DNA from: Streptomyces mobaraensis | GTDB taxonomy: Bacteria > Actinomycetota > Actinomycetes > Streptomycetales > Streptomycetaceae | Direction: 5' to 3' | Assembly: GCF_020099395.1 (NCBI RefSeq) | Contig: NZ_CP083590.1 | Location: 5,456,001-5,520,000, forward strand | Length of the DNA stretch: 64,000 nucleotides | Part shown: positions 9,039 through 17,135 of the stretch, piece after piece | Layout of the letters: every line of letters starts with the position of its first letter | How positions within the stretch are numbered: position 1 is the first letter of the stretch | The notes under the pieces: generated by a model | The model's input: the letters and a program-made list of their open reading frames with translations, nothing else | Database searches by the model: none | What the model was told of the DNA's origin: nothing | Made by a program: the position numbers and the translations under genes

Positions 9039-10786
9039 CGCCGGCTCTCCAGGTGCTTGCGGTTCAGCCACTTCGGCAGCCCCGGGGCCTCCAGGAAGCC
9101 CTCCGCGCGGGCGCTCGCGATGCCGATCCGCAGCAGGTCACTGCTCTTCTCGAACAGCATGAAACGAGGCTCCCAGATCGGCCGGTACTTCGCATTCGCG
9201 CGGTACAGCGACTCGATCTGCCACCAGCGGGAGAAGAAGCTGAGCAGCGAGCGCCAGGCCCGCAGCACCGGTCCCGCGCCGAGCCGGGAGCCGCGCTCGA
9301 AGACCGAGCGGAACATCGCGAAGTTCAGCGAGACCTGGGCGATGCGCAGCTCCTTCGCCCGCTGGAGGAGCTCGATCACCATGAACTCCATCAGGCCGTT
9401 CTCGGACTCCCGGTCCCGGCGCATCAGGTCCAGCGAGAGCCCCTTGGGCCCCCACGGTACGAAGCTCAGCAGCGCCCGCAGCTCGCCCTCGCCGTCGTGG
9501 CACTCCAGCATCACGCAGCGGCCGTCGTCCGGGTCGCCCAGCCGGCCGAGCGCCATCGAGAAGCCGCGCTCGGTCGCGCCGTCGCGCCAGTCGTCCGCGC
9601 GCCGCAGCAGCTCGGCCATCTCCTCCTCGGGGATGTCCTCGTGCCGCCGGATGCGGACCGTGTACCCGGCCCGCTTCACCCGGTTGAACGCCTGCCGGAC
9701 GGTCCGCATGGCCCGGCCCTCCAGGGTGAACTCCGCGGTGTCGACGATCGCCTCGTCACCGAGCTCCAGGGCGTCCATGCCGTGCCGGGCGTAGACGGTG
9801 CCGCCCTCCTCGCTCGCGCCCATCACGGCCGGGATCCAGCCGTGCGCCCGGGCCTCGGCCAGCCAGGGCTCGATGGCCCCCGGCCACGCCTCGGGGTCGC
9901 CGAGCGGATCGCCCGACGCGAGGGAGACCCCGCCGACCACCCGGTAGGTGACCGCCGCCTTCCCGGACGGCGACCAGACCACGCTCTTCTCGCGGCGCAG
10001 CGCGAAGTAGCCCAGCGAGTCCCGGTCGCCGTACCTGTCGAGCAGCGCCCGCAGCCGCGCCTCGTCCTCAGGCGTCAGTGGGTCGGTGGCGCGGCGGGAG
10101 CGGAACGCCGCCCACACCACCAGCACCAGCAGCACCGTGCTCATCACGTTGATGGTGACGTTGACCCAGTCCGGGGTGTCGATCGCCGGGAACGGGCTGT
10201 CGTCGCTCGCCAGGAAGATCAACCGCCGCACGCCGTAGCGCCAGCGGTCCCAGAACGTGGACCGGTACGCGTCCCCCGCCTGGTTGGTGACGGTCACCAG
10301 GAACGCCGCGATCAGCGAGCAGACCAGCAGGCCCCCGGCCGCGACGGCCGCCGCCAGCTTGGGGTTGGAGCGGTCCCCGACCGCGTAGAACTCCCGCCGG
10401 CCCACCACCAGGGCGGCCACGAACAGCGCCGTGATCACCACCGAGAACCAGTTCTGCCCGTGCGCCCGGAACTCCGGGAACCACATCAGCAGAGTCAGCA
10501 GCAGCAGAAGCACCCCGGCCAGCGCCAGGTTGAGGATCCAGGCGGCCCGCTTGCGGCGGCGCAGGGTGACCGCCATGAACAGCGACACCACGGCCGAGGT
10601 GAAGCTGGCCTCCAGCAGGTACGGCGTGAAGTAGTCGTCGACGCTGTGCCGCCGGATGCTGGCCCCGAAGGACACCCAGACCGCGCTGAGCAGGTTGACG
10701 AAGGCGGCGGCACGCAGGTACCACACGGCGAAGGCTGCGGCGCGCCGGGGCCAGGGGCCCGGGCGCGCCTCGTCATCCGGAGTCAA
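9035..10786 (-). CDS. MprF-like phosphatidylglycerol lysyltransferase family protein (DUF2156)
   Basis: About 583 residues. The N-terminal half carries about six transmembrane helices. The C-terminal half is a GNAT-fold DUF2156 domain with the family hallmarks GYFALRREKSVVWSPSGKAAVTYRVV, SGDPLGD and SLNFAMFRSVFERG. Relatives attach lysine or other aminoacyl groups to phosphatidylglycerol, changing surface charge and peptide resistance; the aminoacyl donor here is not shown. No separate lysyl-tRNA synthetase domain is fused, unlike LysX. No ATG or GTG fits before the first membrane segment, so a TTG at 10786 with GGGAGAA eight bases upstream is chosen; this start is uncertain. Coupled to the downstream rhomboid-like gene by an ATGA overlap. 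Confidence 0.8.
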   Translation of the reverse strand: MTPDDEARPGPWPRRAAAFAVWYLRAAAFVNLLSAVWVSFGASIRRHSVDDYFTPYLLEASFTSAVVSLFMAVTLRRRKRAAWILNLALAGVLLLLLTLLMWFPEFRAHGQNWFSVVITALFVAALVVGRREFYAVGDRSNPKLAAAVAAGGLLVCSLIAAFLVTVTNQAGDAYRSTFWDRWRYGVRRLIFLASDDSPFPAIDTPDWVNVTINVMSTVLLVLVVWAAFRSRRATDPLTPEDEARLRALLDRYGDRDSLGYFALRREKSVVWSPSGKAAVTYRVVGGVSLASGDPLGDPEAWPGAIEPWLAEARAHGWIPAVMGASEEGGTVYARHGMDALELGDEAIVDTAEFTLEGRAMRTVRQAFNRVKRAGYTVRIRRHEDIPEEEMAELLRRADDWRDGATERGFSMALGRLGDPDDGRCVMLECHDGEGELRALLSFVPWGPKGLSLDLMRRDRESENGLMEFMVIELLQRAKELRIAQVSLNFAMFRSVFERGSRLGAGPVLRAWRSLLSFFSRWWQIESLYRANAKYRPIWEPRFMLFEKSSDLLRIGIASARAEGFLEAPGLPKWLNRKHLESRR

Positions 10787-10937
10787 GCGGACTTCTCCCG
10801 AAAAGGCGACGGAACGGTGGGCGAGGGGACGTGACGGACGGCGTGGCCCCCCACGTTTCCGCTGCCGGTGACCGCTGTCGAGACCTTCCGGTCCGTGTCG
10901 GTACCGTGTCGGGCTCCGCGTCGGCTGTGCGCCGGCC

Positions 10938-11984
10938 TCAGGAACGCTCGGGAAGCTCCGCCGCCAGAGACGCCGCGGCCCGCACCAGCGGCAGAGCGAG
11001 CAGCGCCCCCGTTCCCTCGCCCAGTGTGACGCCGTGATCGAGCAGAGGGTTGAGCGCGATCCGGTCGAGCGCCTTCGCCTGGGCCGGATCACCGCTGCTC
11101 TGCCCGGCCAGCCACCAGTCCGGGGCACGGAAGGCGACACGCTGCGCGACGAGGGCGCACGCCGCGGACACCACGCCGTCCAGGATCACCGGCGTCCGGC
11201 GCACCGCGCTCTGCAGCAGGAACCCCGTCGTCGCCGTCAGGTCCGCGCCGCCGGTCGTCGCCAGCAGCCGCAGCTGGTCGCCCAGGACGGGCCGGGCCCG
11301 GCGCAGCGCGTCCCGGATCGCCGCGCACTTGCGCATCCACGCCAGGTCGTCGATGCCCGCGCCGCCCCGGCCGGTCACCACCGACGCGTCCGTCCCGCAC
11401 AGCGCGCCGATCAGCGCGCCCGCGGCGGTCGTACCGCCCACGCTCAGGTCGCCGAGGACGACGAGGTCCGTGCCGGAGTCGGCCTCCTCGTCGGCGATCG
11501 CCATCCCCGCCCGGAACGCGGCCTCCGCCTCCTCCGCGGTCAGCGCGTCCTCGACGTCGATCCGGCCCGAACCGCGGCGCACCCGGTGCCGGGTGACCTC
11601 CGCCGGCAGCAGCTCCGGATCGCAGTCCAGCGCCATGTCGACGACCCGCAGCTCCACACCGGAGCGGCGGGCCAGGACGGCCGGGGCGCTCTCCCCGTCC
11701 AGCGCGGCGCGCACCAGCCCGTACGCGCCCTCGGCGGGCCCGGCGGAGACGCCCAGCGACGCGACCCCGTGATCGCCCGCGAACAGAATCGCCTTCGGCC
11801 GCTCCACCGGCTTCACCGGCACCCCGCCCTGCGCGGCCGCCAGCCACTCGCCGAGCTCGTCCAGCCGCCCGAACGAGCCCGGGCGGACGGCGAGGCGCTC
11901 CCGCCGCTGCTCCGCTTCGCGGCGGATGTCGGGGTCGGGGCGCTCGATCAGCGTGGCGAACTCGTCAAGATTCAGACCGCTCAT
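10938..11984 (-). CDS. cobT: Nicotinate-nucleotide-dimethylbenzimidazole phosphoribosyltransferase
   Basis: 348 residues. It makes alpha-ribazole phosphate from nicotinate mononucleotide and dimethylbenzimidazole for the lower loop of cobalamin. Family motifs are clear: FAGDHGVASLGVS, VDMALDCDP, the GDLSVGGTTAA loop, and the catalytic glutamate in HGVTLGEGTGALLALPL near the C-terminus. The start ATG 11984 gives MSGLNLDEFATLIERPDPD; the preceding Shine-Dalgarno is weak. The following gene on this strand is the DUF2156 protein, 151 bases away. Confidence 0.93.
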   Translation of the reverse strand: MSGLNLDEFATLIERPDPDIRREAEQRRERLAVRPGSFGRLDELGEWLAAAQGGVPVKPVERPKAILFAGDHGVASLGVSAGPAEGAYGLVRAALDGESAPAVLARRSGVELRVVDMALDCDPELLPAEVTRHRVRRGSGRIDVEDALTAEEAEAAFRAGMAIADEEADSGTDLVVLGDLSVGGTTAAGALIGALCGTDASVVTGRGGAGIDDLAWMRKCAAIRDALRRARPVLGDQLRLLATTGGADLTATTGFLLQSAVRRTPVILDGVVSAACALVAQRVAFRAPDWWLAGQSSGDPAQAKALDRIALNPLLDHGVTLGEGTGALLALPLVRAAASLAAELPERS

Positions 11985-12026
11985 CCGCGACACATTACCG
12001 CTGCGCGGGGCGGGGGACGGGGGTGC

Positions 12027-12249
12027 GGTGCCCCGGTCCCTCCCCCAGAGGGGGCACCCCCATTCGCCGTTTCTGCGGGGGCGAGCCCCCGCACCCCCGA
12101 AACCGCGCTCCGCGCGGTTGTCCTCAAACGCCGGACGGGCTGGTTTTCCAGCCCGTCCGGCGTTTGAGGACGAGCGGCGAAGCCGCGAAAAGGGGGTCTG
12201 GGGCGCAGCCCCAGGAAACGGCGAAGGGGCGGGTCTGGGGCACACCCCC
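12027..12249. repeat. Intergenic modular hairpin repeat, copy R1
   Basis: The centre is a perfect 23-bp inverted repeat (12121-12143 against 12148-12170) with a TTTT loop, containing CAAACGCCGGACGGGCTGG. It is flanked by smaller hairpins: GCGGGGGCG/AGCCCCCGC, CCGCGCTCCGCGCGG, GCGGCGAAGCCGC and CTGGGGCGCAGCCCCAG. The outer left edge is GGTGCCCCGGTCCCTCCC. It lies between cobT and the CobU fusion gene. It does not code for protein and may serve as a terminator. Confidence 0.85.
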
Positions 12250-12253
12250 CTCC

Positions 12254-13450
12254 CTACCGCAACCGCACCGCCGCCCCCGCCACCACCAACAGCACATGCT
12301 CACACTCCGCCGCCCAAGCCGCGTTCAACCGCCCCAGCTCGTCCCGGAACCGCCGCCCGGAAGCGGTCGCCGGCACCACCCCGGAGCCGACCTCGTTGCT
12401 GACGGCGACGACGGTCCGCCGGGTCTCGCGGACGGCGCGGACGAGCGAGGCGACCTCCTGGGCCAGCGCGGACGCACCCCCGTTCGCCCACACCGCGTCG
12501 TCCCACGCCGACACGGCGTCCATCGCGTGGGTGAGCCACAGCGAGAGGCAGTCGATCAGCAACGGCGGTCCGTCGGCGGCGAGCAGGGGGACGAGGTCGC
12601 AGGTCTCGGCCGTGCGCCAGGAGGGCGGGCGGCGTTCGCGGTGCAGGGCGACGCGGGCCGCCCAGTCGGAGTCGCCGTCCCGGGTGCCGCCGGTGGCGAC
12701 GTAGGTGACCTCAGGGAACGACTCCAGCCGCCGCTCGGCCTCCACGGACTTCCCCGAGCGCGCCCCGCCGAGGACGAGCGTCCGCCGGGGCACGTCGGGA
12801 ACGGCGTGGTAGTCCCCGACGGTGAGCGTGCTGCCGTCCGGGACGGCCCGCGCCCCGGCCGCGGCCAGCCGGCGGTGCAACTCCCGCCCCGGGGGCACCT
12901 CGTGGCCGAGGTGGACGGCGATCACGTCCGTCGTCGCGGTGACCGCACCCGTCTCGCGCAGCCGGGCCAGGGCGTCCGGCCGGTCCACGACGTCGAGGAG
13001 GACGATGTCGTACGGGCCGGACGCGGCGGAGAGCCCGGCCGGGGCGCCGCCGGGCGGCAGGTAGAGCAGGCGGTCGCCGTCGGGGCCCGTCACCTCGTAG
13101 CCCGTGCCCGGCGCGTCCAGGGCCACCGCCCGCACCCGGTGCCCGCTGATCACCGACAGGTCGCGGCCGTCCGGCACCCGCACCGGCGCCGGCAGGCCGG
13201 GCGGCAGCTCGACGGCCGGGCCGTCGTGCGGGTGGGAGAGCAGCACCTGCCGCACTCCGGCGACGCTCCGGCCCGCCCGCGCGGCCGCGAACGCGGGCCC
13301 GGGCGTGAGATCGAGCAGCAGCTCGCCGTCGACGAGCAGGGCGGTCGCCGCCCGGGCGTTCTCGCCCACGGCGGTGGCGCAGGCGGCGCAGGGGCAGCCG
13401 GGGCGCGGCAGCCCTTCGGGGGCCCCGGTGCCGAGCAGAGTCAGTTCCAC
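12254..13450 (-). CDS. cobU: Fusion of a metallo-hydrolase-like domain and CobU (adenosylcobinamide kinase/guanylyltransferase)
   Basis: 398 residues. Residues about 225-398 are CobU: the P-loop GGARSGKS, TYVATGGTRDGD, LIDCLSLWLTHAMD and AVSNEVGSGVVPA. That enzyme phosphorylates adenosylcobinamide and then adds GMP. Residues 1-215 resemble a PhnP-type beta-lactamase fold (LTLLGTGAPEGLPRPGCPC, VLLSHPHDGPAVE, VIAVHLGHEVPPG). The canonical HxHxDH metal motif reads HPHDGP here, so the Asp and third His are missing and the N-terminal domain is probably not an ordinary hydrolase. Whether it is structural or has a cobamide-related role is unknown. Third cobalamin gene of the region. Confidence 0.9.
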   Translation of the reverse strand: MELTLLGTGAPEGLPRPGCPCAACATAVGENARAATALLVDGELLLDLTPGPAFAAARAGRSVAGVRQVLLSHPHDGPAVELPPGLPAPVRVPDGRDLSVISGHRVRAVALDAPGTGYEVTGPDGDRLLYLPPGGAPAGLSAASGPYDIVLLDVVDRPDALARLRETGAVTATTDVIAVHLGHEVPPGRELHRRLAAAGARAVPDGSTLTVGDYHAVPDVPRRTLVLGGARSGKSVEAERRLESFPEVTYVATGGTRDGDSDWAARVALHRERRPPSWRTAETCDLVPLLAADGPPLLIDCLSLWLTHAMDAVSAWDDAVWANGGASALAQEVASLVRAVRETRRTVVAVSNEVGSGVVPATASGRRFRDELGRLNAAWAAECEHVLLVVAGAAVRLR

Positions 13451-13577
13451 GCCCCGATCGTCTCGCGTCCGTGCGCGGCGGGCGCGCCGGGATCACCCTT
13501 TCTCGCCCCGGGACCGCGCGCCCGGCCGGGAGTTAGGCTGCGTTCCGGCAGCGAACCACGAGCCTTTGGAGGCTGGC

Positions 13578-13793
13578 ATGGCGTGGGTGTGGCGGTTCGA
13601 GAAGGCGGACGGGACGGAGACGGCCCCGGCCGTCGAGCCGGAGGAGTTCTCGACGCAGGGGGACGCGGAGTCCTGGCTCGGCGAGGAGTGGCGGGCGCTG
13701 CTGGAGGGCGGCGTGGAACAGGTACGTCTGTTCGAGGACGGCCAGGAGATCTACGACTCCCCGATGAGCCTCCGGGCGGCGGCGGAGAGCTGA
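13578..13793 (+). CDS. Small conserved protein, function unknown
   Basis: 71 residues, acidic, with three tryptophans (MAWVWRFEKADG..., SWLGEEWRALLEGG) and no membrane segment or signal. ATG 13578 has TTGGAGGC directly upstream at good spacing, and codon use matches real Streptomyces genes. The pattern looks like a compact single-domain protein found beside the cobU fusion and methyltransferase genes. I do not recognise a function. Confidence 0.75.
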   Translation: MAWVWRFEKADGTETAPAVEPEEFSTQGDAESWLGEEWRALLEGGVEQVRLFEDGQEIYDSPMSLRAAAES

Positions 13794-13908
13794 GGGCGCG
13801 CCGCGCGCCCGGCCGGCGGCCGGTCCGAGGCGTTCGCACCGCGCCGCGCGGCCGCTCTCCGGCCCGGGGGTGACCCCAGGCCGGCCGGACGCCCCCGGGT
13901 CCCCGGCC

Positions 13909-14844
13909 CTACCCGCCCCGCACCCCGCACAGGTGCAGCAGCGTCGCCACCGCCCGGTACGGGTCCGTCCGGCCGGCCCGGTCCTCGGCGGCCAGCAGGC
14001 GGTCGAGGTCGGCCTGGCGGGGGCGCGCCGGCGGGTCGGTGAAGACGCGGACGCCGTACCAGGCGCGCAGCGGGGTGCCGATGCCGGCCAGGGTGGCGGT
14101 CAGGGTCTCGCGCCGGTCGGCGCGGACGGGGGTGCCGGTGCGGTCGGTGTCGTAGGGGGAGTCGAAGGCGGCGAGCGCCCGGTCCCAGTCGCCGGCCAGG
14201 GCGGGCCGCAGGGCCAGCGCGTCCGCGTTGCGGACGAGCAGCGACAGCAGGCCGCCGGGGGCCAGGACGCGGGCGAGCCCGGCCAGCAGGGGGTCGGGCT
14301 CCGGTATGTACATCAGCACGCCGTGGCAGAGGACGAGGTCGAAGGCGCCCGGTGTGAAGTGCGCGCCGGTGTCCCGGCCGTCGCCCTCCAGGAGCCGGAC
14401 GCGCTCCCGGACCTCCGCGGGCCCGGCGGCGAGCACCTTGCGGACGGCGGCCACCGTCGACGGGTCGGACTCCAGCGCGGTCACCTCGTGTCCCGCGCGG
14501 GCGAGCCGCAGTGCCTGGGTGCCGTGGGCGAGGCCCACGTCGAGGACGCGCAGGCGCTGCCCGGCCGGGAAGCGCGCGGCCATCTGCTCGTCGATCTGCC
14601 GGGCGACGAGCTCGTGCCGGACGGTGTTCCGCAGGCCTTCCCACAGGCCCTCGTCGGCGGCCCGCACGGCCCCGGCGTACCCGGCCGGTGCCGCGCCGGG
14701 GAACGTCCCGGGCCAGGCGCCACCGTCGTGGGGGCGAGGCTCGGGGACGTCCCCCCAGGCCGGCCCGGGGGCCATCACGGGTGCGGCCCCGAAAGCGCCC
14801 TCAGGGGCCGCGCCGGGGTACGTCCAGACGTACTCCTCGGACAC
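13909..14844 (-). CDS. Class I SAM-dependent methyltransferase
   Basis: About 311 residues. The Rossmann methyltransferase core is clear: motif I LRVLDVGLAHGTQALRLA, motif II VTALESD, post-I acidic RLLEGDGRD, motif IV FDLVLCHGVLMYIPEPDP, and motif VI VLAPGGLLSLLV. The substrate is not indicated; the layout resembles CmoA/tRNA-type or small-molecule methyltransferases. The N-terminus before residue about 60 is low-complexity and the start is uncertain: GTG 14844 is given, but a GTG near 14667 (VRAADEGLWEGL) would also preserve the whole domain. It is 65 bases downstream of the DUF3043 gene. Confidence 0.8.
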   Translation of the reverse strand: MSEEYVWTYPGAAPEGAFGAAPVMAPGPAWGDVPEPRPHDGGAWPGTFPGAAPAGYAGAVRAADEGLWEGLRNTVRHELVARQIDEQMAARFPAGQRLRVLDVGLAHGTQALRLARAGHEVTALESDPSTVAAVRKVLAAGPAEVRERVRLLEGDGRDTGAHFTPGAFDLVLCHGVLMYIPEPDPLLAGLARVLAPGGLLSLLVRNADALALRPALAGDWDRALAAFDSPYDTDRTGTPVRADRRETLTATLAGIGTPLRAWYGVRVFTDPPARPRQADLDRLLAAEDRAGRTDPYRAVATLLHLCGVRGG

Positions 14845-14909
14845 CTCGGATCCCGGTACCGCTCCGGGCCCGTCCGACAGCGTGCCGGCCGGGCCCCACG
14901 GGGAGCCGC

Positions 14910-15515
14910 TCAGGGCTTCTCCCCGCGCGCGACCTTCGGCTTGGGCAGCCGCAGCCGCCGCATCTGCAGGGAGCGCATCAGCGCGTACGGGACGGCGCCC
15001 CGGGTGCTCTCGCCGGCGAAGCGCTCCTTGAGGCCCTTGCGCAGGCCGACCGCGAGGACGACCGAGTTGAGGACGATCACCAGGATGACGACCATCCACG
15101 CCAGCAGCACGTACTGCTGGAACTTCCCGCGGTTGAACATGCTCATGACGAGGATGACTACCGCGAGCGGGAGGAAGAACTCCATGACGGTGAACCGGGA
15201 GTCCACGAAGTCCCGCGCGAAGCGCCGGACGGGCCCCTTGTCACGGGCGGGCAGGAACCGCTCGTCGCCGTTGGCCAGTGCCTCCCGCTGCCGGGCCATG
15301 TCGGCCCGACGGGTCTCGCGCTGCCGCTTCGCGGCCTCCTTGCGGTTGGCCGGCGTACTGGCCAGGCTGCGGCGCTGGGCCGCGGCCTCGCTGCGCTTGG
15401 GCGTGGGGCGGCCCTTGGGGGCCTCCGGATGACGGGGCTGCTGGGGCTGGTCCGCGGTCACCTTGGCGTCGGCGGCCTTGGCGGACTGCTCTTCCTTCGA
15501 ACGGCTTCGGAACAC
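14910..15515 (-). CDS. DUF3043 family membrane protein
   Basis: 201 residues. A charged Lys/Arg/Ala-rich cytoplasmic N-terminus (about 110 residues, with RRSLASTPANRKEAAKRQRETRR) is followed by ARDFVDSRFTVMEFFLPLAVVILVM and a second membrane span, then a basic tail. This is the actinobacterial DUF3043 pattern; the function is unknown. The GTG at 15515 begins VFRSRSKEEQ. An 8-bp hairpin (CGGGACCC, 15515-15522, with 15532-15539) overlaps the start codon on the mRNA, so translation may be structurally limited. Confidence 0.82.
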   Translation of the reverse strand: MFRSRSKEEQSAKAADAKVTADQPQQPRHPEAPKGRPTPKRSEAAAQRRSLASTPANRKEAAKRQRETRRADMARQREALANGDERFLPARDKGPVRRFARDFVDSRFTVMEFFLPLAVVILVMSMFNRGKFQQYVLLAWMVVILVIVLNSVVLAVGLRKGLKERFAGESTRGAVPYALMRSLQMRRLRLPKPKVARGEKP

Positions 15516-15797
15516 GGGACCCAAGGGTACGGGGTCCCGGGGGTGGACCCCAGCGTTCTGGGGAATGATCCCGGGATGGCCTCCGCGGGACGCCCCGTGC
15601 CGCGGGCGCCCCGGGCCCACCCGGTGGGCGGTCTCCTCCTCCTGCCGGAGGAAGGCGTCCCCCTGATCGTCCTGCAGGAGGAGCGCATCCGGGTCCGGAC
15701 AGTGCGGTAATGGGGACAGGCCCCGTACTGTGGGTTCTGTAGGTGTGATGGAGCCGAAGCCCGAGCAAAGTCGGTCAGAAGGGGGCGCGCGAGGCCC

Positions 15798-16583
15798 ATG
15801 AGCGGTGTCATGAAGCGTATGGGGATGATTTTCCGCGCGAAGGCCAACAAGGCCCTGGACCGGGCCGAGGATCCGCGCGAGACCCTCGACTACTCGTACC
15901 AGAAGCAGGTCGAGCTGCTGCAGAAGGTGCGCCGGGGCGTGGCCGACGTGGCCACCTCCCGCAAGCGCCTGGAGCTGCAGCTCACCCAGCTCCAGGGGCA
16001 GTCCGCGAAGCTGGAGGAGCAGGGCCGCAAGGCGCTCGCCCTCGGCCGCGAGGACCTCGCGCGGGAGGCGCTGACCCGGCGGTCCGCCCTCCAGCAGCAG
16101 GTCAGCGACCTGGAGACACAGCACCGGACGCTCCAGGGCGAGGAGGAGAAGCTCACCCTCGCCTCCCAGCGGCTCCAGGCCAAGGTCGACGCCTTCCGCA
16201 CCAAGAAGGAGACCATCAAGGCCACCTACACCGCCGCCCAGGCCCAGACCCGCATCGGCGAGGCATTCTCCGGCATCTCCGAGGAGATGGGCGACGTCGG
16301 CATGGCCATCCAGCGCGCCGAGGACAAGACGGCCCAGCTCCAGGCCCGGGCCGGCGCCATCGACGAGCTCCTCGCCTCCGGCGCCCTCGACGACCCCACG
16401 GGCATGGCGAAGGACGACATCACGGCCGAGCTGGACCGCCTGTCCAGCGGATCGGACGTCGAGCTGGAACTCCAGCGGATGAAGGCCGAGCTCTCCGGCG
16501 GCAGCGCCAAGCCGGCCATCGAGGGCGGCGCCTCGTCGCAGTCCGCCCAGCCGCAGGACCGGCCCGACTTCCACAAGCGCTGA
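15798..16583 (+). CDS. pspA: Phage shock protein A / IM30 family protein
   Basis: 261 residues, almost entirely coiled coil. It begins MKRMGMIFRAKANKALDRAEDP, the amphipathic membrane-binding helix of PspA/Vipp1, followed by long heptad regions (about residues 30-220) and a disordered Ser/Gln-rich tail. Relatives form ESCRT-III-like rods on stressed membranes. ATG 15798 is used; an internal ATG (MKRMG) five codons on is possible. The preceding 282 bases hold no gene and probably the promoter. It is followed 30 bases later by pspAA, the usual actinobacterial partner. Confidence 0.92.
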   Translation: MSGVMKRMGMIFRAKANKALDRAEDPRETLDYSYQKQVELLQKVRRGVADVATSRKRLELQLTQLQGQSAKLEEQGRKALALGREDLAREALTRRSALQQQVSDLETQHRTLQGEEEKLTLASQRLQAKVDAFRTKKETIKATYTAAQAQTRIGEAFSGISEEMGDVGMAIQRAEDKTAQLQARAGAIDELLASGALDDPTGMAKDDITAELDRLSSGSDVELELQRMKAELSGGSAKPAIEGGASSQSAQPQDRPDFHKR

Positions 16584-16613
16584 CGCGCGGGCCGCGGAAC
16601 GAGAGGAGGCGCC

Positions 16614-16892
16614 GTGATCGTTCGCATCATGGGGGAGGGCCAGTGGAAGCTGGCCGACAGCCACTTCGCCGAGCTCAACGCGCTGGACGACGAACTGCTC
16701 GATGAGATGGAGAGCGGCGACGAGGAGGGGTTCCGGCGGACGCTCGGGGCTCTGCTCGATGCGGTGCGGCGGCTCGGCAGTCCGTTGCCCGACGACGCGC
16801 TGGAGCCTTCCGAGCTGATCCTGCCGGCGCCGGACGCGTCGCTGGCGGAGGTCCGCCAGATGCTCAGCGACGACGGGCTCATCCCGGGGTGA
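16614..16892 (+). CDS. pspAA: PspA-associated protein PspAA
   Basis: 92 residues starting at GTG with GAGGAGG upstream. MIVRIMGEGQWKL, then ELNALDDELLDEMESGDEEGF, is the hallmark of the PspAA domain, a small alpha/beta domain encoded next to pspA in actinobacteria and archaea. It is presumed to control or assist PspA assembly. It follows pspA by 30 bases and is very probably cotranscribed. Repeat copy R2 begins immediately after the stop. Confidence 0.88.
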   Translation: MIVRIMGEGQWKLADSHFAELNALDDELLDEMESGDEEGFRRTLGALLDAVRRLGSPLPDDALEPSELILPAPDASLAEVRQMLSDDGLIPG

Positions 16893-16895
16893 CCC

Positions 16896-17088
16896 CTGCG
16901 GGGGCTGTGCCCCGGTCCCTCCCCCGAAGCGCCCTGCGGGCGCTGTCCTCAAACTCCCCCAGAGGGGGGACCCCCAACGGGCTGAAGATCAGCCCGTCCG
17001 GCGTTTGAGGACGAGCGGCGAAGCCGCGAAAAGGGGGTCTGGGGCGCAGCCCCAGGAATCGGCGAAGGGGAGGGACCGGGGCACAGCC
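16896..17088. repeat. Intergenic modular hairpin repeat, copy R2
   Basis: It carries the same modules as the other copies: GGTCCCTCCCCC edges, ACGGGCTGA/TCAGCCCGT around a short loop near 16976-16998, CGTTTGAGGA, GCGGCGAAGCCGC and CTGGGGCGCAGCCCCAG. The left arm differs from R1: it reads CCTCAAACTCCCCCAGAGGG, joining two modules, so the long central stem is broken. It lies between pspAA and the histidine kinase gene. Confidence 0.8.
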
Positions 17089-17135
17089 CGCCGCAGGCGC
17101 CCGCAGCAGAACGCACTCCGCCCCCGAGGGGACCG

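Noticed and set aside
15595..15710. Short plus-strand frame before pspA
   Set aside because: No ribosome site or recognisable domain, and it lies in the promoter gap between DUF3043 and pspA genes.
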